Source: Alphaproteobacteria bacterium (GTDB taxonomy: Bacteria > Pseudomonadota > Alphaproteobacteria > Rhodospirillales > Rhodospirillaceae). From it: a stretch of DNA of 64,000 nt. The position numbers and the translations under genes are program-made. The notes under the pieces are model-generated. The model did not search any database and had not been told where the DNA came from. It was given only the letters and a program-made list of their open reading frames with translations. This document shows positions 37,113 to 46,822 of this stretch, piece by piece; within the stretch, counting starts at the first letter, position 1, and every line of letters starts with the position of its first letter. The stretch lies in NCBI GenBank assembly GCA_030604885.1, contig JAUVUZ010000001.1:62001-126000 (forward strand). Reading direction: 5' to 3'.

Positions 37113-38400
37113 TCGCGCGCCGCCCCGGCCGCGCCGGGCGGCGTGGCGGCGGTTCGAAGCCCCGACCGCGTTCCTGCTCGCGGCGGCGGCGCTGGTGTGC
37201 GCGGCGTTCGTCTGGGCGGCGCTGGCGGAGGTCCACCGCGTGGTGCGGGTGGAGGGGCGGATCATCCCCGCCGGGCGGGCGCAGCAGATCCAGCACCTGG
37301 AGGGCGGCATCGTCGCCACCATCGACACCGCCGAAGGCGCGAGCGTGCGGCGCGGCGACCTGCTGCTCACCATCGACGCCACCAACGCCGGGGCGGCGCT
37401 GGGCGAAATCGGCGTCAAGCTCGCCGGGCAGCGCATCCGCGCGGTGCGCCTGCAGGCGGAGGCGGAGGGCGCCGAACGCCTGACCCTGCCGCCCGACCTC
37501 GCCCGCGAGGCCTCGGCGGAGGCGGAGCGCCAGCTGTTCCTCGCCCGCCGCGAGAAGTTCGTGCAGGAGCAGGCGGTGTTCCGCGAGCAGGTGCGCCAGC
37601 GCACCGCCGAACTGCGCGAGGTGGAGGGCCGCCGGGCGCGCGTCGGCGCCGAGCGCGAGACCGCCGCCAAGCGCCTGGCGCTGATCCGCGGCATGGCCGA
37701 GCGCGCCGCCGCCTCCCAGCTCGAACTGCTGGAGGCGCAGAGCCGCGAACAGCGCCTCGCCACCGAAATGGCCGACGCCGAGGCCAACCTGCCGAAAATC
37801 CGCGCCGCCATCGACGAGGCCGCCGCCCGCATCGACGAAAGCCGCGCCCGCTACCGCGCCGAGGCTCAGGGCGAACTCTCCGCCACCCTCACCGAGATCG
37901 ACCGCCTGCGCCAGGGCCTCGCCGCCCAGTCGGACCGCGTCAGCCGCACCGAGGTGCGCGCTCCCGCCGACGGCGTCATCAACCGCATCGCCGTCAACAC
38001 CGTGGGCGGCGTGGTGAAGGCGGGCGAAACCCTGGTGGAGATCACCCCCACCTCCGGCCCGCTGATGCTCGAGGCCCGCGCCCGCCCCAGCGACCGGGGC
38101 GAACTGCGCGAGGGCCTGGGCGCCCGGGTGCGGGTGTCCGCCTACGACAGCGGCGAGGTGGGCGCCCTCGACGCCCGGGTGGTCGAGATTTCCGCCGACA
38201 CCGTGGCCGACGCCAAGGGTGAGGCCTACTACCGCGTTCTCCTGCGCGTCGACGCGTTGCCCTCCGCCTATGCCGGGCGCCTGCTCGCCCCCGGCATGAC
38301 CGTTACCGGCGACGTGGTGATCGGCGCGCGCACCGTGCTCGCCTACCTCACGTCGCCGCTTCGCCGATTCTCCGCCAACGTATTTCAGGACGCACGCTAA
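37078..38400 (+). CDS. HlyD-type membrane fusion protein of type I secretion
   Basis: A 440-aa periplasmic adaptor linking the ABC exporter to the TolC-like tunnel. The cytoplasmic N-terminus is Arg/Pro-rich, followed by one transmembrane helix at about 31-50. Then come a lipoyl/barrel-sandwich half (VEGRIIPAGRAQQIQHLEGG, a HlyD hallmark), a long coiled-coil hairpin (about 115-285), and the second half with RTEVRAPADGVINRIAVNTVGG. The C-terminal beta domain ends in the family-like GMTVTGDVVIGARTVLAYL. Its start lies inside the preceding gene (35-base overlap) and its stop overlaps the next start (TAATG). Confidence 0.93.
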   Translation: MDGSRSVFVVPDRAPPRPRRAAWRRFEAPTAFLLAAAALVCAAFVWAALAEVHRVVRVEGRIIPAGRAQQIQHLEGGIVATIDTAEGASVRRGDLLLTIDATNAGAALGEIGVKLAGQRIRAVRLQAEAEGAERLTLPPDLAREASAEAERQLFLARREKFVQEQAVFREQVRQRTAELREVEGRRARVGAERETAAKRLALIRGMAERAAASQLELLEAQSREQRLATEMADAEANLPKIRAAIDEAAARIDESRARYRAEAQGELSATLTEIDRLRQGLAAQSDRVSRTEVRAPADGVINRIAVNTVGGVVKAGETLVEITPTSGPLMLEARARPSDRGELREGLGARVRVSAYDSGEVGALDARVVEISADTVADAKGEAYYRVLLRVDALPSAYAGRLLAPGMTVTGDVVIGARTVLAYLTSPLRRFSANVFQDAR

Positions 38401-40181
38401 TGGCTCCGCGCTCGCTGTTGAAACGCCTCAATCCGTTCTGCTCCGTCGGCGACGTCGTCGCCCTGGTGCAGGGGGTCGCGCCGCTCGCCGCCCTCGCCGC
38501 GATCGGATGGGTGTTCCAGGACTTCGTCGTTTCCGCGATCGACGGCAACCGCATCCTCAACACCGGCATCCTGCTGGTCGCCCTGGCGGGCGCGCTGTTG
38601 ATGCTGTTCCGGCTGATGGAGGCGGTGCGCGAGCGCTGCGCCCTGCGGCGCTTCCGCAAGGCGGTGGCCAACGGCGCCAACATGAAGGAACTGGTGGAGG
38701 AATCCTGGCTGGCGCGGCGGATGATGCACCGCTACCTGGCGCCGATCGCCGAGACCGGCGGCAAGCTCTCGTCGTCCCTCGACCAGGACGCCATCGAAAG
38801 CGAGCTGAAGGCGCTCTCCGCCGAGTTCGACAGCCGCCTCGAACTGCCCAACTTCCTCGTCGGCTTCATGGTGGCGATGGGCCTGCTCGGCACCTTCATC
38901 GGCCTGCTGCACACCCTCACCGGCATCGCCGGCATGCTCGACGGCATGGTGGGCGGCGGCGGCAGCCTGGAGGAGGAGTTCGTCAAGCTCGTCGGCGAGC
39001 TGCGCAAGCCCCTGGCGGGCATGGGCATCGCGTTCTCGGCGTCGATGTTCGGCCTGGTCAGCAGCCTGATGCTGGGGGTGATGCTGCTCACCGTGCGGCG
39101 CTACGTGCGCCGGGTGATCTCGGACGCGCGCACCGCCCTCACCCCGCTGGGCGCGCGCGTCCGCGGCCCGCTGCCGACGGCGATGGCGGCGGCGGCGCGG
39201 GGCGGCGTGTCGGAGGCGTTCCTCACCGACTTCATGGCCGAACTGCTGGGCAACATCAACGACCTGCAGGAGCTGTTCCACCGCTCGCAGGACAGCCAGA
39301 TGCAGATGACCACCCGCGTCGACGGCCTCGCCAAGCGCCTGGAGCAGGTTTCCACCGCGATCGAGGGCAACGTCGCCGCCAGCAAGAAGACCAACGACCT
39401 CCTGGGCTTCGGCCCGCGGATGAAGGAAACCAACGAGGCGATGCTGAGCGAGTTGCAGGCGATCGTCTCCGCCAACACCGACGCGGTGAAGCTCAACACC
39501 CGGCTGATCGACGTGCTCAACGCCATCGACCAGAAGCTCGCCATCGGCAACGACACCCAGCGCCTGTTCCAGGACGCGCAGGGCAACGTCGGCCGCGACA
39601 CCCTCACCAAGATCGACGAGGCGGTGGGCCTGCTGCACGCCGTCAACGACCGCAGCGCCGACACCGAAAACCGCCTCGACCGCCGCCTCCAGGCGATGGC
39701 CGGGTCGTCGGCCTCGATCGCCCAGGGCATCCAGCAGCTGTCGGTCAAGATCAACGAGGTGGCGGCGATCTCGCAAAGCCAGCTCGCCAATTCGGGCGCG
39801 GTGCAGCAGGCGATGCGCGACGCGGTGGTGGAGACGATGTCGGCGTTCAAGGAGCTGTCCGACCGCCTCAAGAAGATCGAGGAAGTGGACGTGGGCGGCT
39901 CCCGCCACCTGTGGGAGATCAAGGAGAACTTCGCGGGCATGAACGCCGCCCTCGAACCGCTCGGCGCCATCGCCCAGGGTATCGGCCACCAGAGCACGGT
40001 GCTGGAGGCCACCCTCGAGGAAACCCGCACCAGCCAGCGCACCCTGGTGCGCGACCTGCAGAAGGAGTTCCGCGAGGTGACGCGCGAGCTTTCCCGGGTG
40101 ATCGCGCAGCAGAACCAGCTCTCGCCGACGATGCAGCGCCTCGTCCAGGCGGACGAGCTTCCGGCGCCGGTGGGCGAGTGA
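38400..40181 (+). CDS. MotA/ZorA-like proton-channel protein with long coiled-coil tail
   Basis: A 593-aa protein. Two hydrophobic helices occur in the first about 85 residues. A MotA/ExbB-type channel core follows at about 155-240 (LPNFLVGFMVAMGLLGTFIG; GMGIAFSASMFGLVSSLMLG). From about 270 to the end it is a long hydrophilic, heptad-like tail resembling the ZorA tail of Zorya systems. No ZorC/D/E genes are present. It sits in the type I secretion operon between HlyD and the RTX protein. Pairing with the ZorB-like protein at 36357 is expected. A role in energising secretion, or in moving or tethering the RTX protein, is inference. Confidence 0.75.
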   Translation: MAPRSLLKRLNPFCSVGDVVALVQGVAPLAALAAIGWVFQDFVVSAIDGNRILNTGILLVALAGALLMLFRLMEAVRERCALRRFRKAVANGANMKELVEESWLARRMMHRYLAPIAETGGKLSSSLDQDAIESELKALSAEFDSRLELPNFLVGFMVAMGLLGTFIGLLHTLTGIAGMLDGMVGGGGSLEEEFVKLVGELRKPLAGMGIAFSASMFGLVSSLMLGVMLLTVRRYVRRVISDARTALTPLGARVRGPLPTAMAAAARGGVSEAFLTDFMAELLGNINDLQELFHRSQDSQMQMTTRVDGLAKRLEQVSTAIEGNVAASKKTNDLLGFGPRMKETNEAMLSELQAIVSANTDAVKLNTRLIDVLNAIDQKLAIGNDTQRLFQDAQGNVGRDTLTKIDEAVGLLHAVNDRSADTENRLDRRLQAMAGSSASIAQGIQQLSVKINEVAAISQSQLANSGAVQQAMRDAVVETMSAFKELSDRLKKIEEVDVGGSRHLWEIKENFAGMNAALEPLGAIAQGIGHQSTVLEATLEETRTSQRTLVRDLQKEFREVTRELSRVIAQQNQLSPTMQRLVQADELPAPVGE

Positions 40182-40204
40182 CGCAAGGGTAGGGGGAGGC
40201 CGCC

Positions 40205-43200
40205 ATGGCAGCGATCATCGTCAAGGCCGGGGGAGACGGCGGCTTCCGCCTGCCGGTGGCGCAGGCCGAGGTGGCGCGGGTCGACGTGGTGGACGTCGAC
40301 CTGGTGGTCCAGGCCAAGGACGGCACCCGCTACATTCTCCCCGGCGCGGGGATCGAGGCGATGAGCGACGCGCCGCCCGAGGTGCGTTTCGCCGACGGCG
40401 AGGCCTCGGCGGCGGCGCTGCTGCAACAGGTGGGCCGGGTGGACACGCCCGACGCTTCGATCCCGGTGATGGCGAGCCTCACCGAGCGCGACCACAAGGA
40501 CAGCCAGGGGCCGAAGAACCTCCACGGCGAGGGCGCCGACGCGCCCGACCGCGAGACCGTGGAAGCCCAGGCGGAGGCGCAAGGCGGCGAGGCCGACCGG
40601 GTGTCGCCGTTGCAGGTGTCCTCCGACGCGACCGTGGAAAAGATGGTGGCGACGGTCGGCAAGCAGCTCGACAAGCTCCACGACAAGGCCGCCGACCCGG
40701 TGCCGCCCGAACCCTTCGAACCCCAGGCCGCGCCCGCGCCGGGGGTGGGCGCCGCGCCCAACCCGGTGAGCCTGACGCCGCTGGTGGTGATCAGCCTCGG
40801 CAACGTGGTGACGAGCGGCACCCCGGTGGCGGGAGTCATCGACGGCGGCGGTGGTCCGGCGGGCACCGGCGCCCTCGACGGCGTGGGGGTGCGCGACGAA
40901 TTGCAGTTCGCCACCGAAACCCTCTCCGGCACCGGCGGCGACGACGTGATCCACGCCGACGGCTCGGCGGTGGGCGGCACCGGCCGCTTCGCCAAGGAAA
41001 TGGCGATCCAGATTTCCGGCTATTTCACCAAGCTCAGCGACACCTTCACCCTGAGCGGCCTGCCCGCGAGCGTGGACGTGGCGGTGAACGGCACGATCGT
41101 GGCGAAGAATGCCGACGGCAGCGTCACCCTGCCGATTTCGCTGATCAGCGATTCCGGGGCGACCTTCAAGCTGATCTACGACGCCCACGCCTACGGCACC
41201 GGGGTGGACGGGGTTTACGAATCCTTCGTGATGACCATCGACATCACCGGCGTCACCCGCGGCGAGAGCTTCCACAGCCAAAGCTCGATCACCGTCCAGG
41301 TGCGCGACGCCGCCACCGCCGCCGACATCAGCCGCGCCGACGCGGACGGCTCGGCGATCTACGTGCTGCCCGCCCAGGGCACCCCCAACTACGTGGACGC
41401 GGGCGCGGGCGACGACACCGTCTACGGCGGTTACGGCAACGACACCCTGATCGGCGGCACCGGCGACGACACCCTCTACGGCAGCTACGGCAACGACACC
41501 CTGGTGGGCGGCGCGGGCAACGACAAGCTCTACGGCGGCGACGGCGACGACGTCCTCCAGGGCGGCGCGGGGACCAACGTCCTCGACGGCGGCCTCGGCA
41601 CCGACACGGTGTCGTATGCCGACCTCGCCGCCGGGGTGAACGCCGACCTCACCACCGGCATCGCCACCGGCGGCGCCACCGACACCCTCGTCAGCATCGA
41701 GAACCTGATCGGCTCCCAGCACGACGACGTGCTGGTGGGCACCTCGGGCGACAACACCATCTGGGGCCTCGACGGCAACGACACCATCGACGGCAAGGGC
41801 GGCCGCGACGTGATCCTCGCCGGGGCGGGCGACGACACCGTGATCGTCTCGACGCTGGCGGCCGGGGTCCTCACCCTCGACGGCGGCGACGGCGTCGACA
41901 CCATCGACCTTTCGGTCAACACCGCGGGCGTGACCCTCAACCTCGCGAGCGGCGTCACCTCGGGCGGCAACGTCGACGCCGCGTGGGTGCTGAATTTCGA
42001 GAACGCCAAGCTCGGCGCGGGCAACGACACCGTCACCGGCACCGACGGCGCCAATGTCATCGACGGCGGCGCGGGCGCCAACGTCATCTACGGCCAGGGC
42101 GGCGACGACGTCATCCGCGTCACCGGCAGCACCGGCGCCAACCAGCTCTACGGCGGCACCGGCGCCGACACCATCTGGGGCGGCGACGGCAACGACAACC
42201 TCTACGGCGACGGCACCTCCTCCAACGCCGCGCTGGACGGCGCCGACACCCTCTACGGCGGCGCGGGCAACGACACCCTGTGGGGCAGCTACGGCGCCGA
42301 TTATATGGACGGCGGCAGCGGCGAGGACACCGTCACCTATCAGAACGACGGCCGCACCCACCGCGTCGTGCTCGACGCCAACGGCGACGGCGTGGCCGAG
42401 GGCGGCAGTTCCGCCACCGCCTGGACCGGCGGCACCGCCGCCAACAACTTTGCCGAGGGCGACATCCTCCGCAGCATCGAGCACCTGATCGGCGGCGGCG
42501 GCGTGGATTACTTCGACGTTTCCCAGTACGCCGTGTTCCATTCCCTCACCGGCAACGGCGGCGACGACGTGCTGATCGGCGGCCACGCGGGCAACCGCTT
42601 CGACGGCGGCGCGGGCAACGACACCATCGCCGGCGGCAACGGCGCCGACACCCTGGTGGTGAGTTCCGGCTCCGATTACGTCAACCTGGGGGCGGGGGTG
42701 GACACCGTCGTCACCTCCACCGGCAACTCGATGGTGGTGGTGCTGGATTACGCCAAGGCGGTGGCGGCGGGTCTCGTCTCGCAATTCCCCAGCGTGGTGA
42801 CGGAGGCGGGCCTCGGCGGCTACGAGGGCTTCATCTACGGCTACGACGGCGGCTCCAGCACCGCCTATACCCGCATCAGCGGCGCCGAGAACGTCACCCT
42901 CACCGGCGGCGGCGGCAACGACCTGATCGTCGGCAACGACCTCGCCAACACCATCTCGGCGGGCGGCGGGCGCGACACCATCTACGGCCTCGGCGGCGAC
43001 GACCTGCTGCTGGGCGGCGCGGGCGACAACACCCTCGACGGCGGCGACGGCAACGATACCGCCTCGTTCTCCGACCTCAACCTCGCCGTCACCGCCAATC
43101 TCGCCACCGGCACCGCCACCTGGAGCGGCGGTTCGTCCAAGCTCGTCAGCATCGAGAACCTGATTGGCTCCTCCGCCAATGACGTGCTGCGCGGCGACGC

Positions 43201-43951
43201 GGGCAACAACACCATCGACGGCGGCGCAGGCAACGACACCATCTTCGCCAGCGCGGGCAACGACGCGCTCGACGGCGGCGCGGGCACCGACACCGTGTCG
43301 TTCGCCGACCTCGACGGCGGCGTCACCGCCGGCCTGCAGGCCGGAACCTCGTCCTACACCGTCTCCGGCACCCTCTACACCACCAGCCTCGCCAACTTCG
43401 AAAACCTCGTCGGCTCGTCGGGCAACGACACCCTCACCGGCACCTCGGGCGCCAACAGCATCGACGGCGGCGCGGGCGACGACACCATCGTCGGGGGCGG
43501 CGGCGCCGACACCCTGATCGGCGGCGCGGGGGCGGACACCTTCATCCTCTCCGTGACGGGGCTGAACGAGGCGCGCCTCGTCGCCGGGGCCTCCTCGGCC
43601 ACGGACAGCGACGGCGCGGTGGACACCCTGGTGCTCTCCGGCTCCGGCGCGGGCGCCGCGCTCACCGGCAACATCTCCAAGCTCGGCTCCATCGACGTCG
43701 TCGACAACCGCGACGGCGTCGCCAACGCCTTCACCCTCAACGCGTCGCAAGTGCAGCAGATCGTCGACAACGGCGCCGGGTCGAGCCTCACCTTCCGCCT
43801 CGACGCGGGCGACACCTTCACCGTCAACGCCTCCGGCAGCGGCTCGGTGCAGACCACCGACCTGGGCGGTGGCCACGTCCACCACACCTACTATTCCGGC
43901 ACCGGCTACACCGGCACGGTGCTGGCGAACGTGGACGTGTACACCTCATGA
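40205..43951 (+). CDS. Secreted RTX calcium-binding repeat protein
   Basis: A 1248-aa protein, probably the cargo of the neighbouring type I exporter. It has no Sec signal. Residues 1-80 form a small domain (ARVDVVDVDLVVQAKDG; RYILPGAGIEAM). An acidic/Pro-rich linker (about 85-200) follows, then a beta domain at about 255-380. From about 395 on there are several blocks of GGxGxDxLx nonapeptides (GGYGNDTLIGG, GSYGNDTLVGG, GGDGDDVLQGG and many more), which form calcium-dependent beta rolls. These are separated by repeated units containing VSIENLIGS and TVSYADL or near variants. The last about 100 residues lack RTX repeats and probably hold the secretion signal. No enzyme domain is recognised, so an adhesin or surface layer role is likelier than a toxin. 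Confidence 0.88.
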   Translation: MAAIIVKAGGDGGFRLPVAQAEVARVDVVDVDLVVQAKDGTRYILPGAGIEAMSDAPPEVRFADGEASAAALLQQVGRVDTPDASIPVMASLTERDHKDSQGPKNLHGEGADAPDRETVEAQAEAQGGEADRVSPLQVSSDATVEKMVATVGKQLDKLHDKAADPVPPEPFEPQAAPAPGVGAAPNPVSLTPLVVISLGNVVTSGTPVAGVIDGGGGPAGTGALDGVGVRDELQFATETLSGTGGDDVIHADGSAVGGTGRFAKEMAIQISGYFTKLSDTFTLSGLPASVDVAVNGTIVAKNADGSVTLPISLISDSGATFKLIYDAHAYGTGVDGVYESFVMTIDITGVTRGESFHSQSSITVQVRDAATAADISRADADGSAIYVLPAQGTPNYVDAGAGDDTVYGGYGNDTLIGGTGDDTLYGSYGNDTLVGGAGNDKLYGGDGDDVLQGGAGTNVLDGGLGTDTVSYADLAAGVNADLTTGIATGGATDTLVSIENLIGSQHDDVLVGTSGDNTIWGLDGNDTIDGKGGRDVILAGAGDDTVIVSTLAAGVLTLDGGDGVDTIDLSVNTAGVTLNLASGVTSGGNVDAAWVLNFENAKLGAGNDTVTGTDGANVIDGGAGANVIYGQGGDDVIRVTGSTGANQLYGGTGADTIWGGDGNDNLYGDGTSSNAALDGADTLYGGAGNDTLWGSYGADYMDGGSGEDTVTYQNDGRTHRVVLDANGDGVAEGGSSATAWTGGTAANNFAEGDILRSIEHLIGGGGVDYFDVSQYAVFHSLTGNGGDDVLIGGHAGNRFDGGAGNDTIAGGNGADTLVVSSGSDYVNLGAGVDTVVTSTGNSMVVVLDYAKAVAAGLVSQFPSVVTEAGLGGYEGFIYGYDGGSSTAYTRISGAENVTLTGGGGNDLIVGNDLANTISAGGGRDTIYGLGGDDLLLGGAGDNTLDGGDGNDTASFSDLNLAVTANLATGTATWSGGSSKLVSIENLIGSSANDVLRGDAGNNTIDGGAGNDTIFASAGNDALDGGAGTDTVSFADLDGGVTAGLQAGTSSYTVSGTLYTTSLANFENLVGSSGNDTLTGTSGANSIDGGAGDDTIVGGGGADTLIGGAGADTFILSVTGLNEARLVAGASSATDSDGAVDTLVLSGSGAGAALTGNISKLGSIDVVDNRDGVANAFTLNASQVQQIVDNGAGSSLTFRLDAGDTFTVNASGSGSVQTTDLGGGHVHHTYYSGTGYTGTVLANVDVYTS

Positions 43952-45924
43952 CCGGGCGCACCTGGCGGGAGGCGCTGGTCTGGCTGCTGGAGTCCCTGGG
44001 CGCGGATGCCGCCGGGGCGCCGGAAACCCCGGCGGGCCTCGACGCCGCGCTGGCGGGGCAGGGGCTGGCGGCGCGGGAGACCCGCTGCGACGGCCCGGAC
44101 ATCCCGGCGGCGCCCGGCGGCGGCGTGCTGGTGGAACTGGCGGACGGAAGCTGGCTGCCGCTGCGCGCCGTCCACGGCGGCTTCACCGGGCCGGAGGGGG
44201 CGGTGGCGGATCTGTCCGGCTTCGCCCTCGGCGGCCGCGCGGTGGCGCTGGCGGCGGCGGACGCATTGCCGCCCCGGCGCTTCGGCTATCTCCGCCGCCA
44301 CAAGGGCAAGGTGGCGCAGGTGCTGCTGGGCGGCCTGCTGGTCAACCTGTTCTCCCTGTGCTTCCCGCTGTTCGGCGCGTTCGTCTACGACAAGGTGGTG
44401 GGCAACGGCATCACCGAAACCCTGTGGGCGCTGGCGGTCGGCCTGCTGATCGTGATCGGCCTCGACGCCTGCATCCGCGCGGTGCGGGCGCTGCTGATCG
44501 AGCGGGTGTCCCAGTCCACCGAGGCGGACGTGGATCGGCGGATTTTCGACAAGGTGCTGGGCGGCGACCTCGCGCGCCTGCCGTCGGTGGGCCGGGTTCT
44601 CGACCAGTACAAGCAGATTCTCGGCACCCGCGACTTTCTCGCCTCCAGCGCCATGCTGGCGGCGGTGGACGTGCCGTTCCTGGCGCTGTTCCTGGTGACG
44701 GTGGCGTGGATCGGCGGGCCGCTGGTGTGGGTGCCGCTCGGCCTCGGCGCGGCGATGCTGGCGCTCCAGGCGCTGCTGGCGGTGCCGATGCACGAGGCGG
44801 AGGCCGAGGCGCGCCGCGCCGGGGAGCTGCGCTTCAGCCTGCTGGCGGACGCGCTCGCCGCCCGCGAGGCGGTGGTGGGCGGCCGCTTCGCCGACGCGCT
44901 CCGGCGCGGCTGGCGGCGCGCCAGCGTCGCCGCCGGGGTCGCGGCCGGGCGCTCGCGCTTCTGGCACGCCCTCGGCTATGCCGCCTCGGCGTCGTTCTCC
45001 AACCTCGCCTACGTCGGCGTAATCGTCGTCGGCGCGCATCTGATCGAGGCGCGGGAGATGACCACCGGCCGCCTGCTCGCCTGCTCGATCCTCACCGCGC
45101 GGGCGATGGCGGCGATGGCGGCGGTGGTGACCCTGGCGGTGCGCGCGCGGGAACTGCGCGCGGCGATGGCGGCGATGGACGCCACCCTGCCGTCCCCGGC
45201 GGCGCCCCGCGCGGCGCGGCGGCGCGGCCGCCTGACCGGCGAAGTGCGTTTCCAGGGCGTCACCTGCCGCCTGCGGCCGGGCGGCGCGCCCGCCCTCGAC
45301 ACCCTCGACCTCACCGTCGCGCCGGGGGAGATGCTCGGCATCGCCGGGCGGCCCGGGGCGGGCAAATCCACCCTGCTGCGCCTCGCCGCCGGGGCGCTGA
45401 CGCCCGACGCGGGCGAGGTGCGGCTCGACGGCCTGCCGCTCGCCGCCATCGGCGGCGACGACCTCTCCCTCAACCTCGGTTACAAGCCGCAGGACCCGTG
45501 CCTGTTCGAGGGCACGCTGGAGGACAACCTGCGCCTCGGCCGCGAGGGCGCGACGGTGGCGGAGCTCAGCGCCGCCCTCGCCGCCGCCGGTCTCGGCGCG
45601 GCGCTGGCGCAAGGGGAGATCGGCCTCGCTACCGAGGTGGGGCCGCGCGGCGCCGCGCTCTCGGGCGGGCAGCGGCAGATGGCGGCGCTCGCCCGCGCCC
45701 TGCTGGGCGATCCGTCGGTGCTGCTGCTCGACGAACCCACCACCGGCATGGACGCCCAGGCGGAGCTGCACCTCGCCACCCAGCTGGAGGCGCGCAAGGG
45801 GCGCACCACCCTGCTGGTCTCCACCCACAGCCGCGCCGTGCTCTCCCGCTGCGACCGCATCCTGGTGCTGGAGCAGGGCCGCGCCGTCGCCCTCGGCCCG
45901 CGCGACAAGGTGCTGGCGGGTTAG
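43948..45924 (+). CDS. Type I secretion ABC exporter (LapB/HlyB type)
   Basis: A 658-aa inner-membrane exporter for the RTX protein. Residues 1-110 resemble a C39-like domain without a catalytic Cys, as in exporters of RTX proteins. The membrane domain (about 120-410) opens with [18 protein letters not shown]. The ATPase domain has Walker A GRPGAGKS at 467-474, signature [15 protein letters not shown], Walker [12 protein letters not shown] and His in STHSRAV. The start overlaps the RTX stop (ATGA), so the two are co-translated. It is the last gene of the operon begun at 34891. Confidence 0.93.
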   Translation: MTGRTWREALVWLLESLGADAAGAPETPAGLDAALAGQGLAARETRCDGPDIPAAPGGGVLVELADGSWLPLRAVHGGFTGPEGAVADLSGFALGGRAVALAAADALPPRRFGYLRRHKGKVAQVLLGGLLVNLFSLCFPLFGAFVYDKVVGNGITETLWALAVGLLIVIGLDACIRAVRALLIERVSQSTEADVDRRIFDKVLGGDLARLPSVGRVLDQYKQILGTRDFLASSAMLAAVDVPFLALFLVTVAWIGGPLVWVPLGLGAAMLALQALLAVPMHEAEAEARRAGELRFSLLADALAAREAVVGGRFADALRRGWRRASVAAGVAAGRSRFWHALGYAASASFSNLAYVGVIVVGAHLIEAREMTTGRLLACSILTARAMAAMAAVVTLAVRARELRAAMAAMDATLPSPAAPRAARRRGRLTGEVRFQGVTCRLRPGGAPALDTLDLTVAPGEMLGIAGRPGAGKSTLLRLAAGALTPDAGEVRLDGLPLAAIGGDDLSLNLGYKPQDPCLFEGTLEDNLRLGREGATVAELSAALAAAGLGAALAQGEIGLATEVGPRGAALSGGQRQMAALARALLGDPSVLLLDEPTTGMDAQAELHLATQLEARKGRTTLLVSTHSRAVLSRCDRILVLEQGRAVALGPRDKVLAG

Positions 45925-45976
45925 GCCGGAATCGCTTACCACATCGGCTTTCCGCGCAAACTTACGGGGGACCCCC

Positions 45977-46258
45977 ATGTTCAAGGTGAATTCCTATTTC
46001 GACGGCAAGGTGATGTCGATCGGCTTCCAGGGCGAGGCGCTGCCCGCCACCGTCGGCGTGATGGCCGCGGGCGAATACGAGTTCGGCACCGCGCAGCACG
46101 AGACCATGACGGTGGTGAGCGGCGCGATGACGGTGAAGCTGCCGGGCGCCGCCGAGTGGCGCACCTTTACCGCGGGCGAGCGCTTCGAGGTGGCGGCGGG
46201 CGCCAAGTTCCAGCTCCGCCTGGAGGCCGACGCGGCGTATCTCTGCACCTACGCCTGA
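45977..46258 (+). CDS. ppnP: Pyrimidine/purine nucleoside phosphorylase
   Basis: A 93-aa cupin of the PpnP (YaiE/DUF1255) family, which phosphorolyses a broad range of nucleosides to base and ribose-1-phosphate. The whole small family is seen: [35 protein letters not shown] and [15 protein letters not shown]. Length is normal. It follows the exporter by 52 bases but has no evident link to secretion. A GGGGGACCCCC stretch lies before the ATG. Confidence 0.9.
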   Translation: MFKVNSYFDGKVMSIGFQGEALPATVGVMAAGEYEFGTAQHETMTVVSGAMTVKLPGAAEWRTFTAGERFEVAAGAKFQLRLEADAAYLCTYA

Positions 46259-46334
46259 AGAATTGCGGCGCGGGTCCGTCGCACCCATATCGGCGGGGAG
46301 TCTTCCCCGCCGCGATCATTTTCGGAACCGACCG

Positions 46335-46691
46335 ATGCGTATTTTCGCCGTTCTCGCCTTCGCCGCCCTCGTCGCCGGGGCTTCCGCCGCCCGCGCCGAA
46401 ACCCCCACCGCCGCCCAGTGCGACGCCCGCTACGCCGCCTGCGACGCCCAATGCAAGGCGGAGGACCCCAAGCGCAGCTTGAGCTACGCCGGATGCTCCG
46501 CCGCCTGCGTGGCGAAAAAGGGCGCCTGCGACAGCGAGATCATCTACGACAAGTCCGCCACCTGGACCAAGAAGCAGTACGACGCCGCCAAGCCCTGGGT
46601 GGAGGAGAAGATCGACAACGCCCCCGCCAACACCCAGCGCACCTATCCCGCCCAGGAACGCAACGACGCCTCCTCCGCCCTCAAGAAGTGA
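46335..46691 (+). CDS. Small exported Cys-rich protein
   Basis: A 118-aa protein with a clear signal peptide (MRIFAVLAFAALVAGASAARA). The mature N-terminal half has Cys in a repeated pattern (CDARYAACDAQC, then GCSAACVAKKGAC), suggesting two or three disulfides in the periplasm. The C-terminal half is Lys/Asn-rich and helical (TKKQYDAAKPWVEEKIDNA). Hydrophobic content is low, so it should be soluble. I do not recognise a family. It stands alone between ppnP and the aroG-type gene. Confidence 0.65.
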   Translation: MRIFAVLAFAALVAGASAARAETPTAAQCDARYAACDAQCKAEDPKRSLSYAGCSAACVAKKGACDSEIIYDKSATWTKKQYDAAKPWVEEKIDNAPANTQRTYPAQERNDASSALKK

Positions 46692-46735
46692 CGCGGCCCC
46701 CGGTTTCGCGTCCTCCGAGGCGCGGAAACTGAGGG

Positions 46736-46764
46736 TTCCCAAGGGTTGCGAATGCGCGTATATG
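46736..46764 (+). promoter_or_regulatory. Candidate promoter for the class II DAHP synthase gene
   Basis: TTCCCA (46736-46741), 17 bases, then TATATG (46759-46764), about 60 bases before the gene. Each box matches the sigma-70 consensus at four of six positions. Tentative. Confidence 0.3.
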
Positions 46765-46822
46765 GGATGGTCCCCCCACGGAAGGCATAGCCGCGGGCGG
46801 ACCAATGCCCGAGGGAGATGAC

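Noticed and set aside
36357-40181. Zorya anti-phage defence system
   Set aside because: ZorA- and ZorB-like genes are present, but no ZorC, ZorD or ZorE, and the pair is interleaved with type I secretion genes.
41395-43520. Short regularly spaced DNA repeats resembling a CRISPR array
   Set aside because: They are in-frame codons for RTX nonapeptides with no unique equal-length spacers.
39101-43885. A 1594-codon minus-strand frame opposite the RTX gene
   Set aside because: It mirrors the periodic RTX codons and shows no independent domain; the plus strand has classic calcium-binding repeats.
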